Origin: Roseovarius sp.
GTDB taxonomy: Bacteria > Pseudomonadota > Alphaproteobacteria > Rhodobacterales > Rhodobacteraceae
DNA: 64,000 nt
NCBI RefSeq assembly: GCF_027019125.1
Contig: NZ_JALUXE010000034.1
Coordinates: forward strand, 248,001 to 312,000
Reading direction: 5' to 3'
Part shown: positions 19,022 through 30,792 of the stretch, one piece after another
Numbering within the stretch: the stretch's first letter is position 1
Layout of the letters: each line of letters begins with the position of its first letter
The notes under the pieces: model-generated
The model's input: the letters and a program-made list of their open reading frames with translations, nothing else
What the model was told of the DNA's origin: nothing
Database searches by the model: none
Translations under genes and position numbers: made by a program

Positions 19022-20230
19022 CAGGGCGCCGCGCGCGCGCAACACGCCCACGGTCATCATCGCGCTGGCAAAGACGAAATAGCCGGCGATGAGCACGAAT
19101 TGCGCCTCGATGCCAAGGCCCAGATCAATGCCAAGCCCGGTCAGCCCCGGCCCGATGGCCGATCCCAGAACCATGACGGCGGCGGCCATGGCCTTGATGC
19201 TGCCGAGATGCGCGGTGCCATAGAATTCCGCCCAGAAGGCATTGGGCAGCGTGCTGTTGGCCCCCGTGGTCAACGCCAGAAACACGAACCCCAAGAGCAA
19301 GAGGCCCGACCCATCCGACAGGGCAAAGAGCAGAAAGGCGGCAACCATCGGCAGTTGCATGAACGGCAAGAGCCGCGCCGTGCCCAGCCGGTCGAGCGCC
19401 CAGCCCGAGAGGATCATCGCGCCGATGCCCACCGCCGTATAGACCGGGAACATCGCCACCAGCGCCACATGGCTGACGCCTTTGACCTCGGCGATATGCA
19501 CCTGATGGAAAAAGAAGGCGGTGTTGAAGGCGGACGGCCCCAGGAGGGCAGGCACCATGAACCAGAAGAGGTAATGCCGCAGCGTCTGGCGGCGGGTCCA
19601 ATGGCGCGCGTCCATGCCGAGGGACTGGCTGCTTCCGGCCCAGCTTTGCGGGGTGCGCTCCCGCCTCAGGAGCACCAGCAAGAGCGGGATGCCCAGACCG
19701 GCGACAAGCGCCGCCGCGACCCAGAGCAATCGCCAGTCATGGACCGTCAGGAGCGATACGAATATGAGCGGCAAGAACGCCTCGCCCAGCGCAAAGCCCA
19801 AGGTGGCGACGGAGAGCGCCTTGCCGCGCGCCGCCACGAACCAGCGCGCCATGGCAACCACCGCCAGATGGCTCAGCATGCCCTGTCCTGTGAAGCGCAG
19901 CGCAAAGATCACCAGCGGCAGCAGCCACCAGACCGGGTTGACCGCCATGAAAAGGCACGCGCCGACCATGAGCACCAGAACCAGAGGCGCCAGGCGGCGC
20001 ACGCGAAAGAGGTCGGTCAGCCCCCCGGCCCAGACCATCACCAATGCCGAGGCCGTGGTGCCCAGCATATAGATGCCGCCCCATTGTCCGTGGCTGAGAC
20101 CAAAGGTGTCGCGGATCTCACCGGCGAAAATCGAGATGAAATAAGTCTGTCCGAAACTGCTCAGGAAGGTCAGCAGAACCCCGGCGGTGAGCCAAGGCGC
20201 GTTGTCACGGAGAAAGGCGAGAATCGGCAT
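19013..20230 (-). CDS. MFS transporter
   Basis: A 405-residue major facilitator superfamily protein with about 12 hydrophobic segments, starting MPILAFLRDNAPWLTAGVLL. The loop between segments 2 and 3 reads GGLTDLFRVRR, an MFS-type motif. I prefer ATG 20230 (AAGG just upstream) to ATG 20275, which has no ribosome site and lies in the gyrB promoter side. Substrate unknown. It is divergent from gyrB, and its last codons form the right copy of the 24-bp direct repeat. Confidence 0.88.
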   Translation of the reverse strand: MPILAFLRDNAPWLTAGVLLTFLSSFGQTYFISIFAGEIRDTFGLSHGQWGGIYMLGTTASALVMVWAGGLTDLFRVRRLAPLVLVLMVGACLFMAVNPVWWLLPLVIFALRFTGQGMLSHLAVVAMARWFVAARGKALSVATLGFALGEAFLPLIFVSLLTVHDWRLLWVAAALVAGLGIPLLLVLLRRERTPQSWAGSSQSLGMDARHWTRRQTLRHYLFWFMVPALLGPSAFNTAFFFHQVHIAEVKGVSHVALVAMFPVYTAVGIGAMILSGWALDRLGTARLLPFMQLPMVAAFLLFALSDGSGLLLLGFVFLALTTGANSTLPNAFWAEFYGTAHLGSIKAMAAAVMVLGSAIGPGLTGLGIDLGLGIEAQFVLIAGYFVFASAMMTVGVLRARGALTL

Positions 20231-20285
20231 GTGCCTTGTTCGCGCGAAACGCCGCTGAAGGAAAGGGGAGCGCATCGGACACTAG

Positions 20286-22781
<2,496 letters not shown>

Positions 22782-22855
22782 CGGAGACCGCCTATCTCAC
22801 GCGCAGGGTGCCATGGGTTCGGTTGGGGCACCCGCGCAGCAAAAGGGCCACTGAC

Positions 22856-23884
22856 ATGCGATACCTGCTGCTGATCCTGTCGCTCTTGGCCGCGCCCGCC
22901 CAAGCCCGAAGCGTCACCGATAGCGCGGGGCGCGTGGTCGAGGTGCCCGAAACGGTCGGGAGCGTCTTTGCCGCCGGACCGCCTGCCGCGATCCTTGTCT
23001 ATATCCTCAAGCCCGAGGCCCTGACCGGCTGGCCTCGGGCGCTGCGCCCGGAAGAGCGCGCCTATATCGCCGAACCCTATCGCGATCTGCCCGAAACCGG
23101 GCGGATCACCGGGCGCGGCGGTGAGGCCAACCTTGAACGTGTGCTCGCGATCAAGCCTGATCTCATCCTCGACTTCGGCTCGGTGCGCGACACCTATGTC
23201 GATCTTGCCAACCGTGTGCAGGAGCAAACAGGTATTCCCTATCTGCTGATCGACGGACGATTTGAGAAGACGCCCGAGGCGCTGAGGCTCCTTGGTGCGG
23301 CGCTGGGCGTGCCCGAGCGGGCCGAAGCGCTGGCGAGCCATGTCGAAAGCGTCTTTGCCCGGATCGACGCCCTGCTCGCGGATATGCCCCAAGAGACCCG
23401 CCCGCGCGTCTATCTTGCCCGTGGGCCCGAAGGGCTTGAGACCGGGATGAAAGGCTCGATCAACACCGAGATCATCGAACGCGCCGGCGGGCGCAATGTG
23501 GCGGATGACGGGGGTGCGACGCGCGGGCTGGTTCAGGCCTCGATGGAGCAGGTTCTGGTCGCCAACCCCGAGATCATCGTGACCTGGGACCGGAATTTTC
23601 ATGCCGGTGTTTTTGAGGATCCGCTCTGGCAGGGGATCGACGCGGTGCGCAACGGGCGCGTGCATCTGTCGCCCACGGCGCCCTTTGGCTGGATCGACCG
23701 GCCTCCGTCGCTCAACCGGATGATGGGGCTGATCTGGATGGCGGGATTGCTCTATCCCGACCACTGGCGCGGCGATCTGCGCGCGGAAACACGCGCGTTT
23801 TACAAGCTCTACTACCATGTCGATCTGAGTGATGCGGAACTGGAAAGGCTGCTGGAATGGGCCGAGGGACGACCGCCGAACTGA
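22856..23884 (+). CDS. periplasmic substrate-binding protein of a metal-chelate ABC importer
   Basis: A 342-residue class III (FecB/BtuF-type) binding protein. It has a short signal peptide (MRYLLLILSLLAAPAQA) and the bilobal pattern with NLERVLAIKPDLILDFG in the first lobe and PTAPFGWIDRPPSLNRM in the second. It is the first gene of an overlapping three-gene operon; its 3' end overlaps the permease by 28 bp. Homologues carry ferric siderophores, haem, cobalamin or molybdate, and the sequence alone does not choose between them. Confidence 0.88.
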   Translation: MRYLLLILSLLAAPAQARSVTDSAGRVVEVPETVGSVFAAGPPAAILVYILKPEALTGWPRALRPEERAYIAEPYRDLPETGRITGRGGEANLERVLAIKPDLILDFGSVRDTYVDLANRVQEQTGIPYLLIDGRFEKTPEALRLLGAALGVPERAEALASHVESVFARIDALLADMPQETRPRVYLARGPEGLETGMKGSINTEIIERAGGRNVADDGGATRGLVQASMEQVLVANPEIIVTWDRNFHAGVFEDPLWQGIDAVRNGRVHLSPTAPFGWIDRPPSLNRMMGLIWMAGLLYPDHWRGDLRAETRAFYKLYYHVDLSDAELERLLEWAEGRPPN

Positions 23885-24879
23885 CCCGGCAAAAGCCGGT
23901 TTTGACCTTGACGGGGGCGCTGGCGCTTGGCGTTGCGATCCTGGCCTTTGGTGCCTTGATGCTGGGTCCCTATGCGCTGACACCTGCCGAAACGCTCGCC
24001 GCTCTTTTGGGACGCGGGGACAGTCAGGCAGAGATCGTCGTCTGGAACATTCGCCTGCCGCGCGTGGCGGCGGCGATTCTGGTCGGGGCCGCGCTGGCGG
24101 CGGCCGGGGCCAGCTATCAGGCGCTGTTTCGCAACCCGCTTGTCTCGCCCGATATTCTCGGAGTGTCTGCCGGGGCCGGGCTTGGGGCTGTGGCGGGAAT
24201 CTTTCTGTCGCTGCCCGTCGCGGCGATCCAGGTCTCGGCCTTTGTCGGGGGCATGGCCGCGGTTGGGGTTGTCACCCTCGTCGCGGCGCTGGTCCGCAAT
24301 ACCGACCGGACGCTGACATTGGTGCTGATCGGGGTCGTGATCGGCGCATTGGCGGGGGCGGCCACCTCGTTGCTCAAGGTGATGGCCGATCCCTATGACC
24401 AATTGCCTGCCATTACCTTTTGGCTTCTGGGTTCTCTCGCCGCGATCACGACCGAAGACATCCGCCCGGCCCTGCCGCTTGTCCTGCTTGGGCTGGTGCC
24501 GCTGGTCCTGTTGCGCTGGCGGATCAATGTTCTCAGCCTCGGCGATGAAGAGGCCCGCGCGCTGGGTGTCGAGGTTGGGCGCACGCGGTTCCTTGTGATC
24601 GCGGCCGCCACGCTCATCACCGCGAGTGTGACAGCCCTCGCCGGGGTCGTGGGCTGGGTTGGTCTTGTCATCCCGCATATCGCGCGGATGCTGGTCGGGC
24701 CGGGCTTTGGCCGCCTCTTGCCCACCTCGGTGCTGATCGGCGCGGCCTATCTTCTGATTGTCGATACTGCCGCGCGACTGATGGCCCAGACCGAGGTGCC
24801 GTTGGGTATCCTGACCGCCGTGATCGGCGCGCCCTTCTTTGTCTGGTTGCTGGCGCGCGGGCGGCGGGGCTGGTCATGA
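23857..24879 (+). CDS. FecCD-family ABC transporter permease
   Basis: A 340-residue permease with about ten membrane segments. Family motifs include RLPRVAAAILVGAALAAAGASYQ near residue 68, NPLVSPDILGVSAGAGLGA, and GWVGLVIPHIARMLVGP near residue 267, the standard FecCD/BtuC landmarks. It overlaps the binding-protein gene upstream and the ATPase downstream (4 bp). Confidence 0.93.
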   Translation: MGRGTTAELTRQKPVLTLTGALALGVAILAFGALMLGPYALTPAETLAALLGRGDSQAEIVVWNIRLPRVAAAILVGAALAAAGASYQALFRNPLVSPDILGVSAGAGLGAVAGIFLSLPVAAIQVSAFVGGMAAVGVVTLVAALVRNTDRTLTLVLIGVVIGALAGAATSLLKVMADPYDQLPAITFWLLGSLAAITTEDIRPALPLVLLGLVPLVLLRWRINVLSLGDEEARALGVEVGRTRFLVIAAATLITASVTALAGVVGWVGLVIPHIARMLVGPGFGRLLPTSVLIGAAYLLIVDTAARLMAQTEVPLGILTAVIGAPFFVWLLARGRRGWS

Positions 24880-25691
24880 TGCTGCGGGCGCGGGATCTGA
24901 GCATCGGCTATGGCCCGACCGTGATCGGCACGGGCATCGGGCTGGACGTGCAGGCCGGTGAGATCCTGTGCCTGCTGGGGCCGAACGGCTGTGGCAAGAC
25001 CACGCTCTTTCGCACGCTTTTGGGCCTGTTACCGGCGCGCGCGGGCACGGTCCTGTTGGGGGGCAAGCCGCTTACGACACAGGCCCGCGGTGAAATTGCC
25101 CGGCAGGTCGCCTATGTCCCGCAGGCCCATGCGCCGCCCTTTCCCTTTGAGGCGCTCGAAGTGGTGCTGATGGGGCGCACGGCGCGTTTGGGGCTCTTTG
25201 GTCAACCGGGGGCGCGGGATCGTGCGGTGGCGCGCGATGCGCTTGACCGTCTCGGCATCGGTGCGCTTGCGCATCGCGATTACGCGCGGCTGTCGGGTGG
25301 CCAGCGCCAGCTTGTCCTGATTGCGCGCGCACTGGCACAGGAGGCGCCGCTGATCGTCATGGACGAACCCACCGCCAGTCTCGATTTCGGAAATCAGGCG
25401 CAGGTTCTGGCACAGATTCGCGCGCTCGTGACCGAAGCGGCCAGCGAGGGCCGCAGTGTCATCCTCTCGACCCATGATCCCGATCAGGCCTTTGCGCTGG
25501 GCGCCCGCGTGGTGGTGATGAAAGACGGGCGCATCTTTGCCCAAGGGGAGGCCGACGCGGCGCTGACCAGCGCCACGCTCAGCGCGGTCTACGGGATCGA
25601 CATCACGGTCGAAACGACGCCATCGGGGCGCAAGGTGTGCCTGCCCTCGCTGCGGCACGCCCGCACCACCGCCCCTCAATTCGCGGAATAG
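24876..25691 (+). CDS. ATP-binding protein of a metal-chelate ABC importer (FecE-like)
   Basis: A 271-residue ATPase. It has Walker A GPNGCGKTTLF, signature LSGGQRQLVLIARAL, Walker B LIVMDEPTASLD and the H-loop STHDPDQA. The family-typical Q-loop region is YVPQAHAPPFPF. It completes the binding protein-permease-ATPase importer. The last 16 bp overlap the 3' end of the convergent aminotransferase gene. Confidence 0.93.
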   Translation: MMLRARDLSIGYGPTVIGTGIGLDVQAGEILCLLGPNGCGKTTLFRTLLGLLPARAGTVLLGGKPLTTQARGEIARQVAYVPQAHAPPFPFEALEVVLMGRTARLGLFGQPGARDRAVARDALDRLGIGALAHRDYARLSGGQRQLVLIARALAQEAPLIVMDEPTASLDFGNQAQVLAQIRALVTEAASEGRSVILSTHDPDQAFALGARVVVMKDGRIFAQGEADAALTSATLSAVYGIDITVETTPSGRKVCLPSLRHARTTAPQFAE

Positions 25692-26539
25692 GCCCAGTCC
25701 CAATAGAGTTGACGCACCTTTTCGGTGACGGGACCGGGTTTGTAGTGCGTGTCCTCAAAGGCAGAGACGGGTGTGACCTTCATCAGGTTGCCGGACAGGA
25801 ACACCTCGTCCGCCGCGTGAAAATCGTCGAAGGTCATCACCGTTTCATGCACCTCGATCCCCGCGCGGCGCATGTTCTCGATATGCCGCGCGCGGGTGAT
25901 ACCCGCCAGAAACGTGCCATTGGGAATAGGCGTGAACACCGCGCCATCCTTGACGGCAAAGACATTGGCGGTCGCGGTTTCGGCCACATTGCCCAGCGCA
26001 TCCGCGACCAGCGCATTGCCAAAGCCACGGCTGCGCGCCTCTTTCAACATCCTTGCATTGTTGGGATAGAGGCATCCCGCCTTGGCATTGACCACCGCAT
26101 CCTCGAGCACCGGACGGCGAAACCGCGTGCGGCAGAGCGTCGTGCTGAACCCCTCTGGCGGCATCGGAATTTCCTCGAGACTTATTGCAAAGCCGGTGGC
26201 GCCCTCCTTGGGCACGATCCCCAGATCGCCGCCGTCGAGCGCCCAGTACATCGGCCGGATATAGACCGCCGCCTCCTTGGGATAGGCGCGCAACCCCTCC
26301 CAGACGATCTCGACCATATCCGCCGCCTCGACCGTCGGCGTGATCATCAGCGCACGGGCCGAGGCATTGACGCGGGCGCAATGTCTGGCCAGATCCGGGG
26401 CGATGCCATCGACATAGCGCGCGCCGTCAAACACCGTCGTGCCGAGCCATGCGCCATGATCCGCCGCCCGGATCACCGCCGGATCGCCAGCATGCCATGA
26501 CCCGTTGAAATATGTGCGAATATTCGTGCCCGTCGCCAT
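25676..26539 (-). CDS. class IV aminotransferase, branched-chain type
   Basis: A PLP fold-type IV aminotransferase of 287 residues. Landmarks are DHGAWLGTTVFDGARYV at the N-terminus, NAKAGCLYPNNARMLKEA around the PLP lysine, and AETATANVFAVKDG at the cofactor Glu. It resembles branched-chain amino acid aminotransferases (IlvE-like), but at 287 residues it is a shorter, divergent member and may prefer another amino acid. GGGAGGG precedes ATG 26539. Confidence 0.85.
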   Translation of the reverse strand: MATGTNIRTYFNGSWHAGDPAVIRAADHGAWLGTTVFDGARYVDGIAPDLARHCARVNASARALMITPTVEAADMVEIVWEGLRAYPKEAAVYIRPMYWALDGGDLGIVPKEGATGFAISLEEIPMPPEGFSTTLCRTRFRRPVLEDAVVNAKAGCLYPNNARMLKEARSRGFGNALVADALGNVAETATANVFAVKDGAVFTPIPNGTFLAGITRARHIENMRRAGIEVHETVMTFDDFHAADEVFLSGNLMKVTPVSAFEDTHYKPGPVTEKVRQLYWDWAYSAN

Positions 26540-26681
26540 CTGCGTGCCCTCCCTAGCGGTCGGGCAGAGCCTATGCCGTGCGTCGCGCCGCGTCTAGCCC
26601 TCTGCCGGGGTCATGTGACAAAAGCTCTTTCAAATCAATGCGGTCATTGACCATGGCGAGATGGCCTGCGCCATGCGCAGG

Positions 26682-27542
26682 TCAGACCGCTGCTTTCAGG
26701 CTCTCGTCCAGATAGATTTCGCGCAACCGCGCGGCCACATGGCCCGGCACACCGCCCCCCAGGGCGACACCGTCAATCTCGACCACCGGCATGACAAAGG
26801 CGCTGGCCGAGGTCACGAACGCCTCATCGGCATCCTTGGCCTCGTCAATCGTGAAGGCGCGTTCCTCGACCACCATCTGCGCTTCGCGGGCAAAGCGCAG
26901 GACCGCGGCGCGGGTGATCCCGTGCAGGATGTCGTTCGAGAGCTGCCGGGTGATGATCCGGTTGCCCTTGACGATATAGGCGTTGTTGCTGGTGCCTTCG
27001 GTCACATGGCCATCCTCGACCATCCAGGCATCATCGCATCCGGCCTTCTTGGCCATCATCTTGCCCATCGAGGGATAGAGAAGCTGCACCGTCTTGATGT
27101 CCCGCCGACCCCAGCGAATATCCTCGATGCTGATGACCTTGATCCCGGTCTTGGCCACCGGATTCTCTGCCAGGCCCGGCTTGGACTGGGTAAAGAGCAC
27201 GAGCGTCGGCTCGGTCGTTTCGGCGTTCGGGAACACGAAATCGCGGTCGCCGTCGCTGCCGCGCGTGACCTGAAGATAGACCAGACCATCGGTGATCTCG
27301 TTGGCGCGGACCAATTCGCGGTGAATCTCCAGCAGATCGTCGAAGGCCGCCGGCTTCTTCATGTCGAGTTCGCTGAGCGACCGTTCCAGCCGCGCCAGAT
27401 GCCCGCCGAAATCAATCAGCTTGCCGCCCAGCACGCTTGTCACCTCGTAAACGCCGTCGGCCATCAGAAACCCCCGATCAAAGATCGAAACGGTGGCCTC
27501 GGTTTCCGGCAGATACTTGCCGTTTACATAGACAGTGCGCAT
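26682..27542 (-). CDS. D-amino-acid aminotransferase
   Basis: A 286-residue class IV aminotransferase of the D-alanine transaminase type. It starts MRTVYVNGKYLPETEATVSI and has FDRGFLMADGVYEV, the PLP lysine in DIKTVQLLYP, and EGTSNNAYIV at the cofactor Glu. D-alanine transaminases interconvert D-Ala and D-Glu with 2-oxo acids. It ends the dgcN-dgcA-aminotransferase run (4 bp after dgcA), so it likely links D-glutamate with other D-amino acids. Confidence 0.9.
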   Translation of the reverse strand: MRTVYVNGKYLPETEATVSIFDRGFLMADGVYEVTSVLGGKLIDFGGHLARLERSLSELDMKKPAAFDDLLEIHRELVRANEITDGLVYLQVTRGSDGDRDFVFPNAETTEPTLVLFTQSKPGLAENPVAKTGIKVISIEDIRWGRRDIKTVQLLYPSMGKMMAKKAGCDDAWMVEDGHVTEGTSNNAYIVKGNRIITRQLSNDILHGITRAAVLRFAREAQMVVEERAFTIDEAKDADEAFVTSASAFVMPVVEIDGVALGGGVPGHVAARLREIYLDESLKAAV

Positions 27543-27546
27543 GGTC

Positions 27547-28512
27547 TCATCCCCATAGTTCTGGCCGTGGCGGATGCACGCCCGCGGCATCGAAAATCAA
27601 AGCGTTCTCGCGGTCTTCGGCCAGAAGCAGCGGGCCGTCAAGGTCTGTCACCATCGCGCCTTGGGCTACAAGCGTCGCAGGCGCCATGGCAAGCGAGCTT
27701 CCGACCATGCAACCGACCATGATTCCATAGCCCTCGGCGCGCGCGGCATCGCGCAAAGCCAGCGCCTCGGTCAGACCGCCGGTCTTGTCCAGCTTGATGT
27801 TGACCACGTCATATTTGCCCTTGAGTTTGGGCAGGCTGGCGCGGTCATGGCAGGATTCGTCGGCACAGACCGGAACGGGCCGCGCCATCCCGATCAGCGC
27901 CTCATCCGCGCCTGCGGGCAGCGGTTGCTCTACCAACGCCACGCCAAGCCGCACCAGGTGCGGGGCCAGATCAGCATAGACCGCCGCTGTCCAGCCCTCG
28001 TTGGCATCGACGATGATCCTGGCCTCCGGCGCGCCGCGCCGGACCGCTTCGAGCCGTGGCATGTCATCCGGCGTGCCCAGCTTGATCTTGAGCAGGGGGC
28101 GATGCGCGTGTTTCGCGGCCTGCGCCTGCATCGCCTCGGGTGTGTCGAGCGACAGCGTATAGGCCGTGATCTCGGGCCCCGGCGCGGGCAGCCCGGCCAG
28201 ATCCCAGACGCGGCATCCCGCGCGCTTGGCCTCGAGATCCCAGAGCGCGCAATCCACCGCGTTGCGCGCCGCCCCGGCCGGCAAGAGATCGTAGAGCGCG
28301 GCGCGCGTCAGAGTGCCGGGCAGCCCCTCGATCTGCGCCGTCACGCTCTCGAGTGTTTCGTCATAACGGGCATAGGGCACGCATTCGCCCCAGCCCGTCA
28401 CGCCGCCCTCGGTTATCCGCACGGTCAAGACCTTGGCTTCGGTCCGCGATCCCCGGCTGATGGTGAACACCTGCGCCAGTCGGAACACATCCCGTGTCAC
28501 ATCAATCTGCAA
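27547..28512 (-). CDS. dgcA: enolase-superfamily racemase, N-acetyl-D-glutamate racemase type (DgcA)
   Basis: A 321-residue dipeptide-epimerase-like enzyme of the muconate-lactonising subgroup. It has the KxK base pair (LLKIKLG), metal ligands in IIVDANEGW, VEQPLP and CADES, and the opposite base in VNIKLDKTGG. Beside dgcN this matches the D-glutamate catabolic enzyme reported to racemise N-acetyl-D-glutamate, rather than a cell-wall Ala-Glu epimerase. The start is a TTG at 28512 with AAGGGGG 5 bp upstream. The upstream spacer also carries the GAGTATT...GATGAAAG tail of the intergenic repeat family. Confidence 0.87.
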   Translation of the reverse strand: MQIDVTRDVFRLAQVFTISRGSRTEAKVLTVRITEGGVTGWGECVPYARYDETLESVTAQIEGLPGTLTRAALYDLLPAGAARNAVDCALWDLEAKRAGCRVWDLAGLPAPGPEITAYTLSLDTPEAMQAQAAKHAHRPLLKIKLGTPDDMPRLEAVRRGAPEARIIVDANEGWTAAVYADLAPHLVRLGVALVEQPLPAGADEALIGMARPVPVCADESCHDRASLPKLKGKYDVVNIKLDKTGGLTEALALRDAARAEGYGIMVGCMVGSSLAMAPATLVAQGAMVTDLDGPLLLAEDRENALIFDAAGVHPPRPELWG

Positions 28513-28542
28513 GGCTGCCCCCTTTCATCGTTCTTCGAATAC

Positions 28543-29544
28543 TCAAATCGCGGCCAAGGCAGCCACCAGCGGCGCGGACCCGAACCGATAGGGATCGGTT
28601 GCGGGCAATCCCATCTCGGCCTCGACACGGGCCAGATAGGCGCGCGCCTCTTCCTCGGTCATATGCTGGGTATTGACCGAAACGCCCACCACCTGACAGG
28701 CGGGGTTGGCGATCCGCGCGATGGGCAGCGCCATGTCGCGCAACGCCTCGAGCGTGGGCGGCGTGTAATCGGGCAGGCCGCGCATATGGGCGCGCGTCGG
28801 CTCGTGACAGAGGATCAGCGCATCGGGCTGGCCCCCATGAATGAGCGCCATCGTCACCCCGGAAAAGGACACGTGAAAGAGGCTGCCCTGCCCCTCGATG
28901 AGATCCCAGTGGTCGGGATCATTATCCGGGGTCAGCCATTCCACCGAACCGGCCATGAAATCCGCGACGACCGCATCGAGCGGCACGCCATCGCCGGTGA
29001 TCAGGATCCCCGTCTGGCCGGTCGCCCGAAAGGTGGCCTTCATGCCTGCGGCGATCATCTCGCGCTCCATCGCCATGGCGGTATACATCTTGCCCACCGA
29101 GCAATCCGTGCCCACGGCCAAACAGCGCTTGCCGGTGCGTTTCTTGCCATCCGCGATGGGATATTTCACCGAAGGCACGCGCACATCATGCAGTTTGCGC
29201 CCTGTCGCCTCGGCCACCGCGCGCAGATCGGCCTCGTCACGCAAGAGGTTATGCAGGCCTGCCGCCAGATCGAACCCCTCTTCCAGCGCCGCCACCAGCA
29301 CCTTTTTCCAGGCTTGGCTGATGATGCCGCCCCGATTGGCCACGCCGATGACCACGGTCTTGACGCCCGCCGCCTTGGCCTCGGCCAGCGTCATGTCGGG
29401 CAGACCCAGATCGGCACCGCAACCGGGCAGGCGGAATTGACCAAGTGCATTCTCGGGCCGCCAGTCACGGATGCCGATGGCGACCTTGGCAGCCAGCATG
29501 TCGGGCGCATCGCCCAGGAACAACAGATAGGGGGTCTCGATCAT
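28543..29544 (-). CDS. dgcN: DUF1611 family D-glutamate N-acetyltransferase (DgcN)
   Basis: A 333-residue DUF1611 protein. It has a Rossmann-like N-terminal domain and a P-loop-like C-terminal domain with GTDCSVGKMYTA near residue 152. The family member next to dgcA is reported to N-acetylate D-glutamate, the first step of bacterial D-glutamate use. AAAGGATG lies 6 bp before ATG 29544. The dgcN-dgcA-aminotransferase order on one strand suggests one transcript from the 252-bp intergenic region shared with mcl1. Confidence 0.87.
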   Translation of the reverse strand: MIETPYLLFLGDAPDMLAAKVAIGIRDWRPENALGQFRLPGCGADLGLPDMTLAEAKAAGVKTVVIGVANRGGIISQAWKKVLVAALEEGFDLAAGLHNLLRDEADLRAVAEATGRKLHDVRVPSVKYPIADGKKRTGKRCLAVGTDCSVGKMYTAMAMEREMIAAGMKATFRATGQTGILITGDGVPLDAVVADFMAGSVEWLTPDNDPDHWDLIEGQGSLFHVSFSGVTMALIHGGQPDALILCHEPTRAHMRGLPDYTPPTLEALRDMALPIARIANPACQVVGVSVNTQHMTEEEARAYLARVEAEMGLPATDPYRFGSAPLVAALAAI

Positions 29545-29631
29545 GGCACATCCTTTCGCAATAGCTTGGCGACAGTTTCCAACGAATTCTTTGTGATTTT
29601 CTGTTTGATTTCATGTAATTCACATAATTTC

Positions 29632-29654
29632 CACATATTCCTTCGACATATGTG
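29632..29654. promoter_or_regulatory. candidate operator in the dgcN-mcl1 divergent region
   Basis: The perfect 7-bp dyad CACATAT (29632-29638) and ATATGTG (29648-29654), with a 9-bp spacer, lies in an AT-rich 252-bp intergenic region (29545-29796) between the divergent dgcN and mcl1 starts. It could serve either gene. No regulator gene is adjacent. Confidence 0.4.
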
Positions 29655-29796
29655 TCAGTTCTTCGAATTTTCTTCACTATGCCTTTTCTGCGCGCATGCG
29701 GGGTGCCGGGAAAACCGCCTTGCAGAGCCCTGCGCAATTTCATAACCACAGCCGCGATAATCCCGCAATTTCCTTATGTAACGGAGCCACCCGCCC

Positions 29797-30756
29797 ATGA
29801 GCTTTCGCCTGCAACCGCCCGCCCCTGCCCGCCCGAACCGCTGCCAGCTTTTTGGCCCCGGCTCCAACACCAAACTGTTCGAGAAAATGGCGGCCTCGGC
29901 GGCGGATGTGGTGAATATCGACCTTGAGGATTCCGTCGCCCCCTCGGACAAGGACATCGCCCGCAAGAATACCATCGAGGCGATCAATACCGTGGATTGG
30001 GGCAAGAAAACCCTCTCGGTGCGGATCAACAGCCTCGATTCCCCGTTCTGGTATCGCGATGTGGTGGAGCTGCTCGAAAACGCCAGCGAGCGGCTAGATC
30101 AGATCATGATCCCCAAGGTCGGCTGCGGCGCGGATATCTATGCCGTGGATGCGCTGGTCACCGCGATCGAGGCCGCGAAGGGCCGGAAAAAGCGGATCGC
30201 CTTTGAAGTCATCATCGAATCCGCCGCCGGGATTGCGCATGTCGAGGAAATCGCCGCCGCTTCGCCCCGGCTTGAGGCGATGAGCCTGGGTGCCGCAGAT
30301 TTCGCGGCCTCGATGGGGATGCAGACCACCGGCATCGGCGGCACGCAAGAGGATTACTATATGCTGCGCGAGGGCCAGCGCTATTGGTCCGATCCGTGGC
30401 ATTGGGCGCAGACCGCCATTGTCGCCGCCTGCCGCACCCATGGTCTCTTGCCGGTCGATGGCCCGTTCGGCGATTTCTCGGATGATGAGGGTTTTCGCGC
30501 GCAGGCGCGGCGCTCGGCCACGCTGGGCATGGTTGGCAAATGGGCGATTCACCCCAAGCAGATCGCGCTTGCCAACGAGATTTTCACGCCCTCCGAAGCG
30601 GCCGTGCAAGAGGCCCGCGAGATCCTGAAAGCGATGGAAGAGGCCAAGGCACGCGGCGAGGGCGCGACCACCTACAAGGGCCGCCTTGTCGATATCGCCT
30701 CGATCAAACAGGCCGAGGTGATCGTCAAACAGTCCGAGATGATCGCAGGTCAGTAA
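29797..30756 (+). CDS. mcl1: L-malyl-CoA/beta-methylmalyl-CoA lyase
   Basis: Mg-dependent CitE-like lyase that cleaves malyl-CoA to glyoxylate and acetyl-CoA, and beta-methylmalyl-CoA to glyoxylate and propionyl-CoA, in the ethylmalonyl-CoA pathway. The 319-residue protein has VVNIDLEDSVAP, the substrate residues in IPKVGCGADIY, and EVIIESAAGIAHVEEIA with the metal Glu; GKWAIHPKQIALAN closes the site. The length and sequence fit Rhodobacter-type Mcl1. The upstream promoter region is shared with dgcN. Confidence 0.95.
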   Translation: MSFRLQPPAPARPNRCQLFGPGSNTKLFEKMAASAADVVNIDLEDSVAPSDKDIARKNTIEAINTVDWGKKTLSVRINSLDSPFWYRDVVELLENASERLDQIMIPKVGCGADIYAVDALVTAIEAAKGRKKRIAFEVIIESAAGIAHVEEIAAASPRLEAMSLGAADFAASMGMQTTGIGGTQEDYYMLREGQRYWSDPWHWAQTAIVAACRTHGLLPVDGPFGDFSDDEGFRAQARRSATLGMVGKWAIHPKQIALANEIFTPSEAAVQEAREILKAMEEAKARGEGATTYKGRLVDIASIKQAEVIVKQSEMIAGQ

Positions 30757-30763
30757 AGCAGAA

Positions 30764-30792
30764 GAGGGCGGTCCAGTGGGCCGCCCTTATCT
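30764..30792. terminator. bidirectional terminator between mcl1 and the Smr gene
   Basis: The stem GGGCGG (30766-30771) and CCGCCC (30781-30786), with further CC/GG pairing inside, separates the convergent mcl1 and Smr genes. The + strand reads TTATCT after it; the minus strand reads TCTTCTGCTTT. The T-runs are short, so efficiency is uncertain. Confidence 0.55.

Noticed and set aside
22782..22855. Possible cobalamin or other riboswitch before the metal-chelate importer
   Set aside because: Only 74 bp separate gyrB from the importer start, and no riboswitch core such as the B12 box is visible.
27574..29745. 723-codon plus-strand frame across dgcA and dgcN
   Set aside because: Antisense to the dgc genes, which have catalytic motifs and ribosome sites.
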